Below are positions 47,446 to 58,700 of a stretch of 64,000 nt of DNA, piece by piece. The stretch covers positions 62,001 to 126,000 of the forward strand of contig JADJYE010000017.1 in the NCBI GenBank assembly GCA_016719945.1, given 5' to 3'. The first letter of the stretch is position 1. Each line of letters opens with the position of its first letter. A model generated the notes under the pieces. It was not told the origin of the DNA, made no database searches, and saw only the letters and a list, made by a program, of their open reading frames with translations. The DNA comes from Polyangiaceae bacterium. GTDB taxonomy: Bacteria > Myxococcota_A > Polyangia > Polyangiales > Polyangiaceae. The position numbers and the translations under genes were made by a program.

Positions 47446-47701
47446 AGGCGCACCCGCCACCCGCAGGCTGCCCGTTCCCTCCGCTCGCGGCCTCACGCGT
47501 CGTGTGCAGCTTGTCTCGCGCCTTCGCCTCGAGCGAGTCCTCCACGGGGAGCATCGTCGGATCGGCGAGCGCTCCGCGGCGGCTCTGAGGGACGATCACG
47601 CAGCCGGAAGAGGCCGCGCCGATCACGGCGAGCAGCGTGGCCGCGACGGCCCGCGAGAGCCGCGCGTCGAGGGGGGGCCGAGCACGAAGAAGCCAGCGCA
47701 T
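47435..47701 (-). CDS. DUF4266-family small lipoprotein with C-terminal Gly-Cys motif
   Basis: An 88-residue lipoprotein. The signal segment LSRAVAATLLAVIGAASSGC places the lipidated Cys near residue 34. The mature part is short: RGALADPTML, a helix, then HTTREAASGGNGQPAGGGCACGN at the very end, the conserved Gly-rich double-Cys terminus of DUF4266. The two Cys (CAC) are likely substrates of the adjacent TlpA protein or part of a maturation step. It is first in an operon with the DUF3570 barrel (11-base overlap) and TlpA. No function is established for the family as far as I know. Confidence 0.8.
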   Translation of the reverse strand: MRWLLRARPPLDARLSRAVAATLLAVIGAASSGCVIVPQSRRGALADPTMLPVEDSLEAKARDKLHTTREAASGGNGQPAGGGCACGN

Positions 47702-47809
47702 GGACGCGGGTTTTTCCCTAGCACCGCGGCCAGGCCGATAAAAGGACGCGGAGCTCAGGCCGCGCGGCGGCGACGCCTCACCAGCTCGACCGGCGCACGG
47801 GTCCGCGGG

Positions 47810-50245
47810 TCAGCCCGTCGGAGCTGCGGGGCCGCCCTCCTTCGGGGGCTCCTCGACAGGGACGTCCTCCTTCGGTGGCTCCGCCGCCGCCGGGGCATCG
47901 GCAGGGGGCGGGTCGGGCTCACGGCTCGCGTCGGTCGGCGGCTCCTCCGGCTTGACCGTCTCGGTCGGCTCGGTGCCGGAGAGGAACACCTCGGAGAGCC
48001 CGTCCTCCTGCTCGGCCGCGGCGAGCATGCCCGTCTTGGGATCGATCGTCGCCCGCACGACGCCAGGCGGGACCGGGAAGTCGGTCGCGGGCCTGCCCTG
48101 GTGCGCCGCCCGCATGAACGATACGAAGATCGGCAGCGCCGTCACGCCGCCGGACTCGCCCACGCCGAGCGGCGTGCCGTCGTCGTTGCCGACCCACGTC
48201 GCGCAGGTGATGTCGGTCGAGTAGCCAGCGAACCACGCGTCCTTGGCCTTGTTCGAGGTCCCGGTCTTGCCCGCGATCGGGCGCTTGAGCACCTTGGCGC
48301 TCTTGCCGGTCCCGTCCGTGATGACGCTCTTCATCACGTCGGTGATGAGGAAGGCCTCGGCCTCGCTGAGGACGCGCTTGGGCTCGGGCCGCCCGAGGGG
48401 GACCTCGCGGCCGTCGGGCCCCACGATCTTCACGACCAGGTGAGCCTGCTCGTAGACCCCGCCCGCCGCGAGCGACGCGTAGGCGTTGCCGAGCTCGCGC
48501 ACCTTCACCTCGTACGCGCCGAGCGCGATCGACTCGAACGTCTCCCGCTTGTCGTCCTTCATCACCCCGAGGGGCGTCGTCTCGATCCCGAGCTCGGTCG
48601 CGAGATCGGCGACCTCGCCCGGGCCGACCTGCTTCACGAGCCACGCCGCCGAGACGTTGACGCTCCGCGCGAGCACCTCACGCAGCCGCTTCGGCTCGCC
48701 CCCGGCTGCGCCGTCGTAGTTCTTGGGCTGGTACTTGCCGTCCTTCAGCGCCGCCGAATCGGTCGGCAAGAGCGACGCCGGCGTGACCTTGCGATCCCGC
48801 AGCGCAGCCGCGAACGTGAACGGCTTGAACGCCGAGCCCGGCTGCCGCTTCGCTTGCGACGCGCGATCGAAGCCTCCGCGGGTCGCCTCGTAGCTGCCAG
48901 CGATCGCGAGGATCTCGCGCGCCTTGACGTCGATCGCGACGATCGCGCCCTGCGGGCCCAGCTCCAGCTTCAGCGTGGGACCCTGCTTGTCGTTGAGCGC
49001 GAGGATGCTCACGCGCACCGGCGCGCCCGGCTCGGCGAACTTGCTGGCAGGCAGCTTCTGCGGGTTGTAGCGCTCGGTCGCCGACAGGCTCACCCTGCCG
49101 CGGAGCGTGCCCACGCGGACGAACAGCTCGTTCTTCGCGTCGTCGGCGCCGGTCACCTCTCCGAGGAAGGTGCCCCCCTTGTCGTCCTTCGTCGGATCGC
49201 CCTCGTACAGCACGGGCATCTTCTTCGGCTTCTTGAGCGGCGCCACGACCTTCTGCCGCTTGTCGTAGCCGTCGAGCCCTTCTCGCAGCGCCTTGCGCGC
49301 CTCCGCCTGGAGCTTCGGGTCGATGGAGGTGTGCACGATGTACCCGCCGCGCAGCGCCTGCTCGCCGAGCGTCTCGCGCAGCACCCGGCGCACCTCGGCG
49401 AGGGCCTCCGGGGCGAGCTCGGTCGTGTGCTCCGGCTCGGGCGCGATCACGACCTGCTCGCCCTTCGCGGCCTCGGCGAGGCCCGCGGTGACGAAGCCCT
49501 TGTCGACCATCTGACCGAGGACGTACTCGCGTCGCTTGGTCGCCGCGTCGAGGTGATCGCGAGGCGAATACTTGGAGGGGCCCTTGGGCACACCGGCGAG
49601 GATCGCCGCCTCGCCCAGCGTGAGGTCACGCACCCCCTTCGCGAAGTAGTACCGCGACGCCTCCTCGACGCCGTACCTACCGTGGCCGAAATAGATGTGG
49701 TTCAAGTAGAGCTCGAGGATGTCGTCCTTCGACAGCTCCTGCTCGATCTTCCGCGCGAGGATGACCTCCTTGATCTTCCGCTCGTAGGTCTTGTCCTGCG
49801 TGAGCAGCACGTTCTTCACGACCTGCTGAGTGATCGTGCTCGCGCCCTGGCGTGAGCTCTGCGCCCTGAGGTTGATCCAGATCGCGCGCACCATGCCCGG
49901 GTAGTCGAGGCCCGGGTGCTCGTAGAACGAGGCGTCCTCTGCGGCGAGGAACGCGAGCTTCACGTGCGACGGGATCTGCTCGAGGTCGACGACCGTGCGC
50001 CGCTCGACGAACTCCTCACCGAGCAACGAGCCGTCGCGCGCGAGGATGCGGGTCGTCTGCGGCGGCTGGTAGTTCTTGAGCTCGCTCGTCGCGGGCAGGC
50101 CCTCGCTGTAGTGCCGGATGGCCATCGCCACGGCGACCATCCCGAGGCCGCTCAAGATCAACAGGGTGATCGTGACCCGACCCACCCAGACGAGGACGCG
50201 CCTCATGATCTTTCTTCGCCTTGCTCCGGCCGGGCCGTCGGCCAT
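47810..50245 (-). CDS. mrcA: Class A penicillin-binding protein 1A
   Basis: An 811-residue bifunctional peptidoglycan synthase. A cytoplasmic Arg-rich stretch leads to one TM helix (VTITLLILSGLGMVAVAMAI). The GT51 glycosyltransferase domain follows (AAEDASFYEHPGLDYPGMVR, GASTITQQVVKN, YLNHIYFGHGRYGVEEA). The transpeptidase domain has the SxxK motif in RQPGSAFKPF, SVNVS (SxN) and GKTGTSNKA (KTG). The C-terminal tail is Pro/Glu-rich (about 60 residues) and disordered. Alternative starts are a GTG at 50290 and an ATG at 50206 (MRRVLVWVG), which has a purine-rich stretch upstream. It works in cell-wall elongation. Confidence 0.92.
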   Translation of the reverse strand: MADGPAGARRRKIMRRVLVWVGRVTITLLILSGLGMVAVAMAIRHYSEGLPATSELKNYQPPQTTRILARDGSLLGEEFVERRTVVDLEQIPSHVKLAFLAAEDASFYEHPGLDYPGMVRAIWINLRAQSSRQGASTITQQVVKNVLLTQDKTYERKIKEVILARKIEQELSKDDILELYLNHIYFGHGRYGVEEASRYYFAKGVRDLTLGEAAILAGVPKGPSKYSPRDHLDAATKRREYVLGQMVDKGFVTAGLAEAAKGEQVVIAPEPEHTTELAPEALAEVRRVLRETLGEQALRGGYIVHTSIDPKLQAEARKALREGLDGYDKRQKVVAPLKKPKKMPVLYEGDPTKDDKGGTFLGEVTGADDAKNELFVRVGTLRGRVSLSATERYNPQKLPASKFAEPGAPVRVSILALNDKQGPTLKLELGPQGAIVAIDVKAREILAIAGSYEATRGGFDRASQAKRQPGSAFKPFTFAAALRDRKVTPASLLPTDSAALKDGKYQPKNYDGAAGGEPKRLREVLARSVNVSAAWLVKQVGPGEVADLATELGIETTPLGVMKDDKRETFESIALGAYEVKVRELGNAYASLAAGGVYEQAHLVVKIVGPDGREVPLGRPEPKRVLSEAEAFLITDVMKSVITDGTGKSAKVLKRPIAGKTGTSNKAKDAWFAGYSTDITCATWVGNDDGTPLGVGESGGVTALPIFVSFMRAAHQGRPATDFPVPPGVVRATIDPKTGMLAAAEQEDGLSEVFLSGTEPTETVKPEEPPTDASREPDPPPADAPAAAEPPKEDVPVEEPPKEGGPAAPTG

Positions 50246-50342
50246 GGGACTTTGTGCCGCGCTCCGAGGTTCGACGCCAGAAACTGACACGCCTTTCGAA
50301 CGCTCGCGCGCGGTCTTCCTTTCCCGACGTCGGCTCTGAGGC

Positions 50343-51671
<1,329 letters not shown>

Positions 51672-51798
51672 GAGCCGAGCGGCGAGGGAACACGACAGCA
51701 CACGCGGCACCTCCAGAAAAGGGCGAGGGCCGAGCGAGAAGGCTACCTGACGACCCCGCGCGAGCGGTGGTTTTTTGCCGAACGGGCGTCCTTGGGCC

Positions 51799-52596
51799 AT
51801 GAATGCCGCGCCCGTGGTCAGCCCCCTCCCTCGATTGTCCAGCCCGCTCCTCACGGCGTCGGGCTTTGCCCACGGCTTCTTCACGCGCCGCGGAGGCGTG
51901 AGCGAGGGCCCGTTCGGGAGCCTCAACACGGCCGCCTCGGTCGGCGACGACCCAGCCCTGGTCGGCGAGAACGTCGCCCGCATCGAGACGGCCCTGGGGC
52001 TGCCGCCCGGGCGGCTCTACTACGCGAGCCAGGTCCACGGCGTCGACGTGGTCCGGGCGTCGGCCTCCGAGCCGCGGGCGCGCGTGCTCGAGCAGCGCGC
52101 CGACGCGGTGGTCTCCACGGAGGCCGGGGTCGGGTGCGGGGTGCGCAGCGCCGACTGCGGCACCGTGCTCGTCGGCGATCGAAAGAGCGGCGCGGCCCTC
52201 GCGATCCACGCGGGGTGGCGGGGCACCGCGCTGGGCGTCGTCGCCGCGGGGCTCGACGCGCTGCGAGCCCTCGTCGGGGCCGGCGCCGATCTGGTGGCCG
52301 CGATCGGGCCGCACATCGAGGTGTGCTGCTTCGAGGTCGGCGACGACGTGGCCGGCGAGCTCGCGTCGTGCAGCTCGCTCGGCGACGCGGCGGTCGATCG
52401 CTCCCGCGCACGTCCCCACGTCGATCTGCGGTCGATCCTCGAAGCGCAGCTCACGTCCGCGGGGCTGGCAGCCGCCAGCGTCTCGCACGTGCGTGGCTGC
52501 ACGGTCTGCGACGCGGGGGCGTTCTTCTCGTTCCGACGAGACGGGGCGCGATCCGGGCGGCTCATGTCCGCCATCGTCCCGCGCCCCTCTCGCTGA
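51799..52596 (+). CDS. pgeF: Peptidoglycan editing factor PgeF / YfiH-type laccase-domain protein
   Basis: A 265-residue protein of the YfiH family. The Cu/Zn-type ligands appear in YYASQVHGVDV, RSADCGTVLV and AIHAGWRGT, and the C-terminus has CTVCDAGAFFSFRRDG. In E. coli PgeF hydrolyses misincorporated L-Ser from peptidoglycan precursors; homologues also have polyphenol oxidase or purine nucleoside activities. The ATG at 51799 is chosen over an in-frame TTG 24 bases earlier. It stands next to a kinase and PBP1A, consistent with wall metabolism. Confidence 0.88.
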   Translation: MNAAPVVSPLPRLSSPLLTASGFAHGFFTRRGGVSEGPFGSLNTAASVGDDPALVGENVARIETALGLPPGRLYYASQVHGVDVVRASASEPRARVLEQRADAVVSTEAGVGCGVRSADCGTVLVGDRKSGAALAIHAGWRGTALGVVAAGLDALRALVGAGADLVAAIGPHIEVCCFEVGDDVAGELASCSSLGDAAVDRSRARPHVDLRSILEAQLTSAGLAAASVSHVRGCTVCDAGAFFSFRRDGARSGRLMSAIVPRPSR

Positions 52597-52642
52597 GTGG
52601 GCGAAGGTCGGCCCGAACGACCGACCTCTGCTCTTCCGTGCC

Positions 52643-53581
52643 TCAGGCGAGCTCGGCGGCGCGCTTCTCGTATTCGCTCTGGGTGATCTCACCCTTTTCG
52701 AGCGACTTGTTCAGCGCGTCGAGCGCGGCCTTGGAGGCCTCCTTCTTCTCGGCGATGGCGTCCTTGTTCACCTCGAACTCCTTCTTGCCCTCCTTCTCGG
52801 CGCTCTTGAACATGGCCTTGAGCGAGGCGATGTCGCCCTTGGCGCCGCCCTCGAAGTACTTCTCGATGACCTTGCCGAGCGCGTAGGTCGCCGCGAAGCT
52901 GCTGGCGGCGCCGACGGCGCTGCCCCACACGGGCACGAGCTTCACGAGGTTCGTCACCGCGATGCGCGCGGCGGTGCCGACGCCGAGCCCCGCGAGGAGC
53001 GTCGTCGCCGCCTGCTTGTCCATCTTGTGGCCGTAGTACTGGCCGATGTCACGGACCAGCTTGCCCTGCAGCGCGATGACCGCGAGGTCGGTCGCGATGG
53101 CGAGGCCCGGCACCGGGAACGCGCCCAGCACGCCGGACAGGACCGAGTACTTCAGCGTGTCCTGCTTGATCTCCTTCGAGCGCCGGGCCGGGTCGTCGAT
53201 CTTGTCGATCGCGCTCGGCAGCACGGTCTCCTTCGTCTCCTTGAACAAGCGATCCATCATGGACGCGTGCTTCACGTCCAGGTTGAAGCCGGCGCGGATC
53301 TTCTCGAGGATCTCGCGCTCCTCCGTGGAGCAGGAGCCGTCGGCGTTCGCGAGAGCGTAGGCGCTGCGGTACGCCTCGACGCGCGCGTCGGCGGTGGAGA
53401 TGGCGCGGATCTCTTCCTCGAGATCGAACTTGCCTTCGAGGATCGAGTCGAGCGACTCGGCTCGACCCTCCAGGGCGGCGCTGATCGCCTCTTTCTCTTC
53501 GTCCCGCACGACGCCGTCCGCCCGCGCGACGGCGACCAGCAGCCGCAAGCCAGCGAGAGCCTCTCGATCGGTCATGGTCAT
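52643..53581 (-). CDS. TerB-like / DUF697 / SHOCT-like membrane-associated protein
   Basis: A 312-residue three-module protein. Residues 5-110 look TerB-like (LLVAVARADGVVRDEEKEAI and ANADGSCSTEEREILEKIR, two acidic helix-loop-helix halves). Residues 125-235 contain the DUF697-type hydrophobic region (FPVPGLAIATDLAVIALQGK, GLGVGTAARIAVTNLVKLVP), which probably inserts in the membrane. The C-terminus (about 288-312) resembles a short SHOCT segment (LNKSLEKGEITQSEYEKR). TerB domains are linked to metal or stress responses and DUF697 to GTPase-associated membrane proteins. No GTPase gene is near. The function is unknown. Confidence 0.65.
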   Translation of the reverse strand: MTMTDREALAGLRLLVAVARADGVVRDEEKEAISAALEGRAESLDSILEGKFDLEEEIRAISTADARVEAYRSAYALANADGSCSTEEREILEKIRAGFNLDVKHASMMDRLFKETKETVLPSAIDKIDDPARRSKEIKQDTLKYSVLSGVLGAFPVPGLAIATDLAVIALQGKLVRDIGQYYGHKMDKQAATTLLAGLGVGTAARIAVTNLVKLVPVWGSAVGAASSFAATYALGKVIEKYFEGGAKGDIASLKAMFKSAEKEGKKEFEVNKDAIAEKKEASKAALDALNKSLEKGEITQSEYEKRAAELA

Positions 53582-53651
53582 GGTTCCCTCCGAGGGAGGG
53601 TTCGTACAGGACCTCGCTGGTTGCGTCGAACCGGAACGTGCGCCCCCGGGG

Positions 53652-54749
53652 CTACTGCTCCGCGATCTCGCACTCGCCGACGGCGACGATGGCGACGCCG
53701 TTCATGTTCGCGTCGCACTCGTTCCCGTAGGTGAGGCCGTCGCAGCCGCACACCGGGGCCCAGACGTCGGGGCAGGCGAACGGCAGGGGCTCACAGGTGC
53801 CCAGCGCGTCGGCCCAGCCGCACATGTCGTCGAGCGCGTAGTTGCAGAACTGATCCTCGGCGCAGCCGCCGTCTCCCGCGAACCCGCAGTGGACGACCGG
53901 GCTTCCGCACTCGCCCTCGTGCAGGATCGACGCGCCCGCGGCGTGCGCGTCGCACTCGTTCGAATACGTCACGCCGTCGCAGCTGCACACCGGCATCCAC
54001 ACGTCGGGGCAAGCCTCGGGCATCGGCTCGCATACGCCGACGGCGTCGCCCACCAGGCACTGCCCTTCGATGTTGCAGAACTCCCCCGCCGCGCACTCCT
54101 CGCCGGCGAAGCCGCCGCAGGGCTGCGCGATCGGCTCACACTCGCCAGCGTGCAAGACAGAGACGCCGTGCGCGTTGGCGTCGCAGTCGTTGCCGTAGGT
54201 GAGGCCGTCGCAGCCGCACACCGGCGCGTAGTACTCGGGGCACGCCTCGGGGATGTCGGCGCAGGTCCCCAGGTCGTCGGCGGCGCCGCAGATCGTCTCC
54301 ACGGGGTAGTTGCAGAACTGCCCCTCGGCGCACGGCACGCCCGCGATGCCGCCGCACGCCTCGCCGGGCTCGGGCTCGATGCAGCCGCAGCCGCAGTCGG
54401 GCGAGTTGAACATCACTTTGTCGGGGCCGCAGAAGTCGATCTCCTGGCTGCACAAGAGGTCGCCAGGCCCACCGCGGTACGAGACGCGTGGGTCGTTCGG
54501 GTCGGGGCAGCTGCTGACGGGGCAGTCCGGGTCCGGCTCGACGCAGAAGTCGTCGCAGGCCTCGTCGTCGTACCAACCCTCGAGCGCGCAGATGTCGTCG
54601 CCGTTCGGGGTGATCCCCTGCAGCTCGCGCGCCTCTTCCTTCGTGTAGTCGTCGGTTCCGTTGTTGATCTCGACCTGGCAAGCGGCGACCGAGAGCGGGG
54701 CGAGGACAGCGAGGATCAGGAAGGACTTGTGGGTGGTTCGGGCGAGCAT
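53652..54749 (-). CDS. Lipoprotein with three Kazal-type modules
   Basis: A 365-residue exported Cys-rich lipoprotein (lipobox near LSVAAC, Cys about 24). After an acidic Cys-rich region (residues 50-120) come three tandem modules of about 75 residues. Each combines a short CGG..C..GxFCN part and a Kazal-like part ending PVCGCDGLTYGNDCDANAHG or a close variant. Kazal domains are usually serine-protease inhibitors, so this protein may protect the surface from proteases released by prey or by the cell itself. The inhibitory loop residues differ between the modules. It is probably transcribed separately from its neighbours. Confidence 0.78.
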   Translation of the reverse strand: MLARTTHKSFLILAVLAPLSVAACQVEINNGTDDYTKEEARELQGITPNGDDICALEGWYDDEACDDFCVEPDPDCPVSSCPDPNDPRVSYRGGPGDLLCSQEIDFCGPDKVMFNSPDCGCGCIEPEPGEACGGIAGVPCAEGQFCNYPVETICGAADDLGTCADIPEACPEYYAPVCGCDGLTYGNDCDANAHGVSVLHAGECEPIAQPCGGFAGEECAAGEFCNIEGQCLVGDAVGVCEPMPEACPDVWMPVCSCDGVTYSNECDAHAAGASILHEGECGSPVVHCGFAGDGGCAEDQFCNYALDDMCGWADALGTCEPLPFACPDVWAPVCGCDGLTYGNECDANMNGVAIVAVGECEIAEQ

Positions 54750-54842
54750 GGCAAGACTCCTAGTTGGATGAGGTCGGCGTAAGACAAAGCGATCCCTCGG
54801 CTCCGCGCGTGAGCGAGCAGGCCTCGGGAGAAACTGGGCTCG

Positions 54843-55568
54843 TTATTCGGGGACGGTGAGCGTGATGGCCCGGCGAGCAGGCTCGGGGGCCGACACATCG
54901 AAGAAGAGGACGTCTTCACGCTCGTCGGCGGCGCCGACGGCGCGCACCGTGACGAAGCCGGCCTCGCCCGGCTCGAGCGAGAGGGCGCCGGTGGGCGAGA
55001 AGGTGAAGGGACCGCGGCCGCGCCGCAGGCGCGGGGCGTCGATCAACACCGCGACCTCGCACTCGTTGCGCACGACGATGCTCTGCGCGTCGCCGGCGCC
55101 CGACAGCGCGACGAAGCGCGCGGGGTCGATCGCCAGACACGCGGGCGCGTCCTCTACGACGTCGACGACCTGGCCGGTCGCGTCCACCGCGATGTCGACA
55201 GGCTGCGAGCGCGCGCCGTCCTGGTCGACCTGGAAGCGGACGGTGTCGCCGGGGAAGCCGGCGAGCGCGACCGAGAAGCTCCCGTCGTCGCGCACGACGA
55301 CCCTGCTCGGGGCGTCGCTGCGCTCGAGGTTCGTCACGATGACCACGCCCTTGGCCGGATCGACCGAGCCCGGGGCGGCGTCGAAGGTGAGCAGCTCGTT
55401 CAGGTCCTCGGTGCCCGCGCCGACGATGTCGATGCCGTCGCCGTCGAGATCCGGGTCTTCACCGGGAGGGCTGGGCTGCGGGCTCACGACGCACGAGGCG
55501 AGCGAGAGGGAGAGGAGCAGGCCCCCCTGCTTCAGCAGCCGCCAGGATTGTGTGAGCCACGAGCGCAT
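54843..55568 (-). CDS. Putative lipoprotein of unknown function
   Basis: A 241-residue exported protein. The ATG at 55568 gives MRSWLTQSWRLLKQGG, then the hydrophobic LLLSLSLASC with a good lipobox (Cys about 26). A short Pro/Asp-rich stretch (including DPDLDGDGIDIVG, a possible Ca-binding loop) precedes two probable Ig-like or beta-sandwich domains. The late segment EPGEAGFVTVRAVG is typical of an immunoglobulin-like fold. No function is recognised. It is divergent from the large kinase-sigma54 gene, so the 135-bp intergenic region with an inverted repeat may control both. Confidence 0.65.
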   Translation of the reverse strand: MRSWLTQSWRLLKQGGLLLSLSLASCVVSPQPSPPGEDPDLDGDGIDIVGAGTEDLNELLTFDAAPGSVDPAKGVVIVTNLERSDAPSRVVVRDDGSFSVALAGFPGDTVRFQVDQDGARSQPVDIAVDATGQVVDVVEDAPACLAIDPARFVALSGAGDAQSIVVRNECEVAVLIDAPRLRRGRGPFTFSPTGALSLEPGEAGFVTVRAVGAADEREDVLFFDVSAPEPARRAITLTVPE

Positions 55569-55651
55569 GATGTCCCGGACCAAGCAATCAAGGTGCCACA
55601 CGCAGCGACCCATGGATCTGCACAAAATGCCCGCGACCGGTCGAGCCAGAC

Positions 55652-55698
55652 TGTCTCAATCATGTATCATGTCTCACTTCTTGGCCCATGTGAGACAT
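55652..55698 (+). promoter_or_regulatory. Inverted-repeat operator upstream of the kinase-sigma54 gene
   Basis: A perfect 9-bp inverted repeat, atgtctcac (55669-55677) and gtgagacat (55690-55698), with a 12-base spacer. A third copy of the half-site, tgtctca, lies at 55652-55658. The repeat ends 5 bases before the ATG at 55704, so a bound protein would block initiation. The region is AT-richer than its surroundings. The binding protein is unknown; autoregulation by the Fis-type HTH of the downstream gene is possible. Confidence 0.5.
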
Positions 55699-55703
55699 AG
55701 CCC

Positions 55704-58700
55704 ATGATCGGGACCCGCATCGCCCACCGCTATCGAGTGCTCAAGAAGCTCGGTCAGGGCGGGCTCGGGGCCGCGTATCGCGTCCGTGACGAGGCGCTCG
55801 ATCGCGACGTGTGCCTCAAGCTGCTCGCCCAAGACGGGCACGACGGTCCGCCTTCGGAGCGGGCCGGGGCCGGACACGCGAGGTTGCTCCGCGCCGAGTT
55901 CGAGACCCTCCGCGGCCTCGTTCACCCCCACCTGGCTCGGGTGCACGACTTCGGCGTGGCGCGCGCCGCGGAGCGAGCCTCGGCGTACTTCACCAGCGAG
56001 CTGGCGCCGGGCGGCGCGCTCGGCGCGACCGCCTGGGGAAAGCCTTGGACCGAGGTCGCTCAGGCGCTGGCCGGGCCGCTCGGTGCGCTGGGGTTCCTCC
56101 ACGAGCGAGGGCTCTGCCACGGCGACTTCAAGCCCGACAACGTGCTCGTCGATCCGGCGGGCGCCTCCACGCTCATCGATCTGTCGTGCGCAGCGAGGCT
56201 CGGCGCGCGCGCCGACCTCGTGTCGGGGACGCGTGGCTTCATCGCCCCCGAGGTGCTGCGGGGCGAGGTGGCCGATGAGCGCGCGGACCTGTTCGCCGTC
56301 GGCGTGACGCTGGCCGCCCTCGCGAAGGTCGCGCGCGGCGTTCCGCGCGAGGTCGAGCGCCTGGTCGATCGCCTCACCCGTGATGACCCCGCGCAGCGGC
56401 CCGGGTCGGTCGGTGAGGTCCTCGACGTGCTGGGCATCGCGGATCGGCGGGACGGCGCCGCCATCGGCTCGACCGGCGCGATGTTTGGGCGAGTGGCGGA
56501 GCTCGCCAGGTTCGACGAGGTGCTCCGCGGGCTCCTCGATGGCGACGAAGGCCCTCGCTTGGTCGTCGTCCGCGGCGCGGACGGCGCCGGGAAGTCTCGC
56601 TTCATCCGCGAGCTCAAGTGGAGCGCCGAGCCACACGTGGTCGTCGTCGAGGGCTTCGCGCCCCGGTCGGACGCCGTTCGATCGATGCTGTCGCGAGCCT
56701 GTGAAGACGACGCGCTGCCCGCGTCTGCGGTGGGTGCGCTGCGAGCGAGGGACCGGATCGTCGCCCGCGGGAGCCCGGTCGTGCTCCTGATCGACGACGC
56801 GGACGCCTGCGCTGACGCCGCGATGCTCGACGCGTTCCTGCGCTCGACGGAGCCGAGAGATCCGACCCTGGTCGTGCTCACCGAGCGCGAGCCGAGGTTC
56901 TCGACGGCGAGCGGCGCGCTCGTGCACGAGCTCGCTCCGCTCTCGGGTGCGGAGGTCGGCGCGTGGCTGGCGCAGGTCCACCTCGAGGCTCACGCCGACC
57001 ACGTCATGGCAGCGACCTCGGGTCACCCAGCGGCGGTCGCTCGCGCCGTGCAGCGTCTGCAGCAGGGGGTCCCGGCCGCGGATCTGGAGCGAGCGCTGTC
57101 CGCCGACGTGGCAGCGAGCGCAGCCGCGCTACCCCGCGAGCCGTCCGTGCAGCGAGCGCTCGGGCTGCTCGCGGCTTCGCTAGAGCCGATCGAGCCCTCG
57201 GTCGTCGTCGCGCGCTCCGGGGCCAGCCTCGCTGAGCTCCCGCACGTCAGCCTCCGCGGCGGCGGCATCGCGCTCGCCGAGCGAGCGGCGTCGAGATCGA
57301 TCCTGTCGGCGCTGCCCGCGGACGTCGTCCGCTGGGCTCACCGCGAGCTCGCGGCAGAGCTCGCGCGAGCACCGGCCGAGCCCCGCGCCGCCCACGAGCG
57401 CGCGGCGCGACGCGTGTGGCACCTGATCTCCGCGGGCGAGATCACGGAGGCCGAGTCGCTGTTCGAGGCTGAGCTCGCTTCGCGCGCCGCGGCTCCTCGG
57501 GCCTGGCTCGACGCCGCCGCCGCGATCGCCTCGGCCAGCGAACGTCCCGACCTTCGGCTGGCAGCGGCGCGCGCGGTGCTGAGGGCCGGCGAGCCCAGGC
57601 GCGCGCTGGGTCTCGCCGTCGCCGCAGGGGACGCACATGACGCCAAGCTGCTCGAGGCGGACTGCTCGCTCGAGCTCGGTCACGCGCGGCAGGCGCTCGA
57701 GGCCGCGCGGGCCGCGGGGGCGAGCGCCGCCGACCCGCTGCAGCTCGCGGCGTCGTTGGCGACGGAGGCGCGCGCGCACCTTCGCCTCGGGGCCCATCGT
57801 GAGGCGCTCGCGGCCGCGAAGCGCGGGCTCGCTCACGATCCGCAGCTCGAGGTGTCGCTCGATCTGCACGAGTGCGCCGGCGCAGCGGCGATGTTCGCCG
57901 AGGACTACGAGGTCGCGGCGGAGCACCTCGCCCAGATCCGCGGCGCGACGCCCGAGCACGACCCGCGCCGGCTCGTGCGCGCGCTGTCCTACGACGCGAT
58001 CCTCGCCTTCCGCCGCGGGGATCTCGGTGAGGCCCGGCAGGGGTACGAGCGCGCGCTCGAAGCGGCAGAGCAGCACGCCATCGCCGACCAGATCGCGCGC
58101 GCGTCGCTCAACCTCGCGACCGCGTGCCACCAGCGGGGCGAGCTCGCGCAGGCGCTCGCCGCCTACGAGCGCGGCGAGCGCCTGGCGCGGGCGCTCGAGC
58201 AGACCGACCTGCTCGTCGTCATCGGCTTCAACCTCTCCAAGCTCTACGCCGACGCGGGGGCGCTCGACCGCGCGTTCGCCAAGGCGAGCTCCGTGAAGAC
58301 CGCCGCCGCGGAGGCGGGCGCGTCTTTCTTCGTCGCCGCGGCGGAGTCCGTGCTCGCGGAGGTGGCTGCGTGCCGCGGGGACATCGACGAGGCTCGGCGC
58401 CGCTTCACCTCGGCGCGAGACGGCTTCGCGAAGGACGCCGCGCAGCGGGAGGTCGCGGAGGAGGAGATCGAGCTCGGCCACGTCGCCCTGCTGCTGGGCG
58501 CGACCGAGGACGCGACGCGCTGCCTCGACGCCGTCCGGGCCTTCGCCGGGCTCGAGGCCGCCGTCGATCTCTCGATTCGGGCCGCCATGCTCGCGGCGCG
58601 CATCGCCATGGCCGAGGGCGAGCCAGTGCGCGCGCGTCGTGCGCTAGGGATGGCCGCCGCCCGCGCCGAGCGCGCGAAGATGCCGGAGCTGCAGGCCCGC

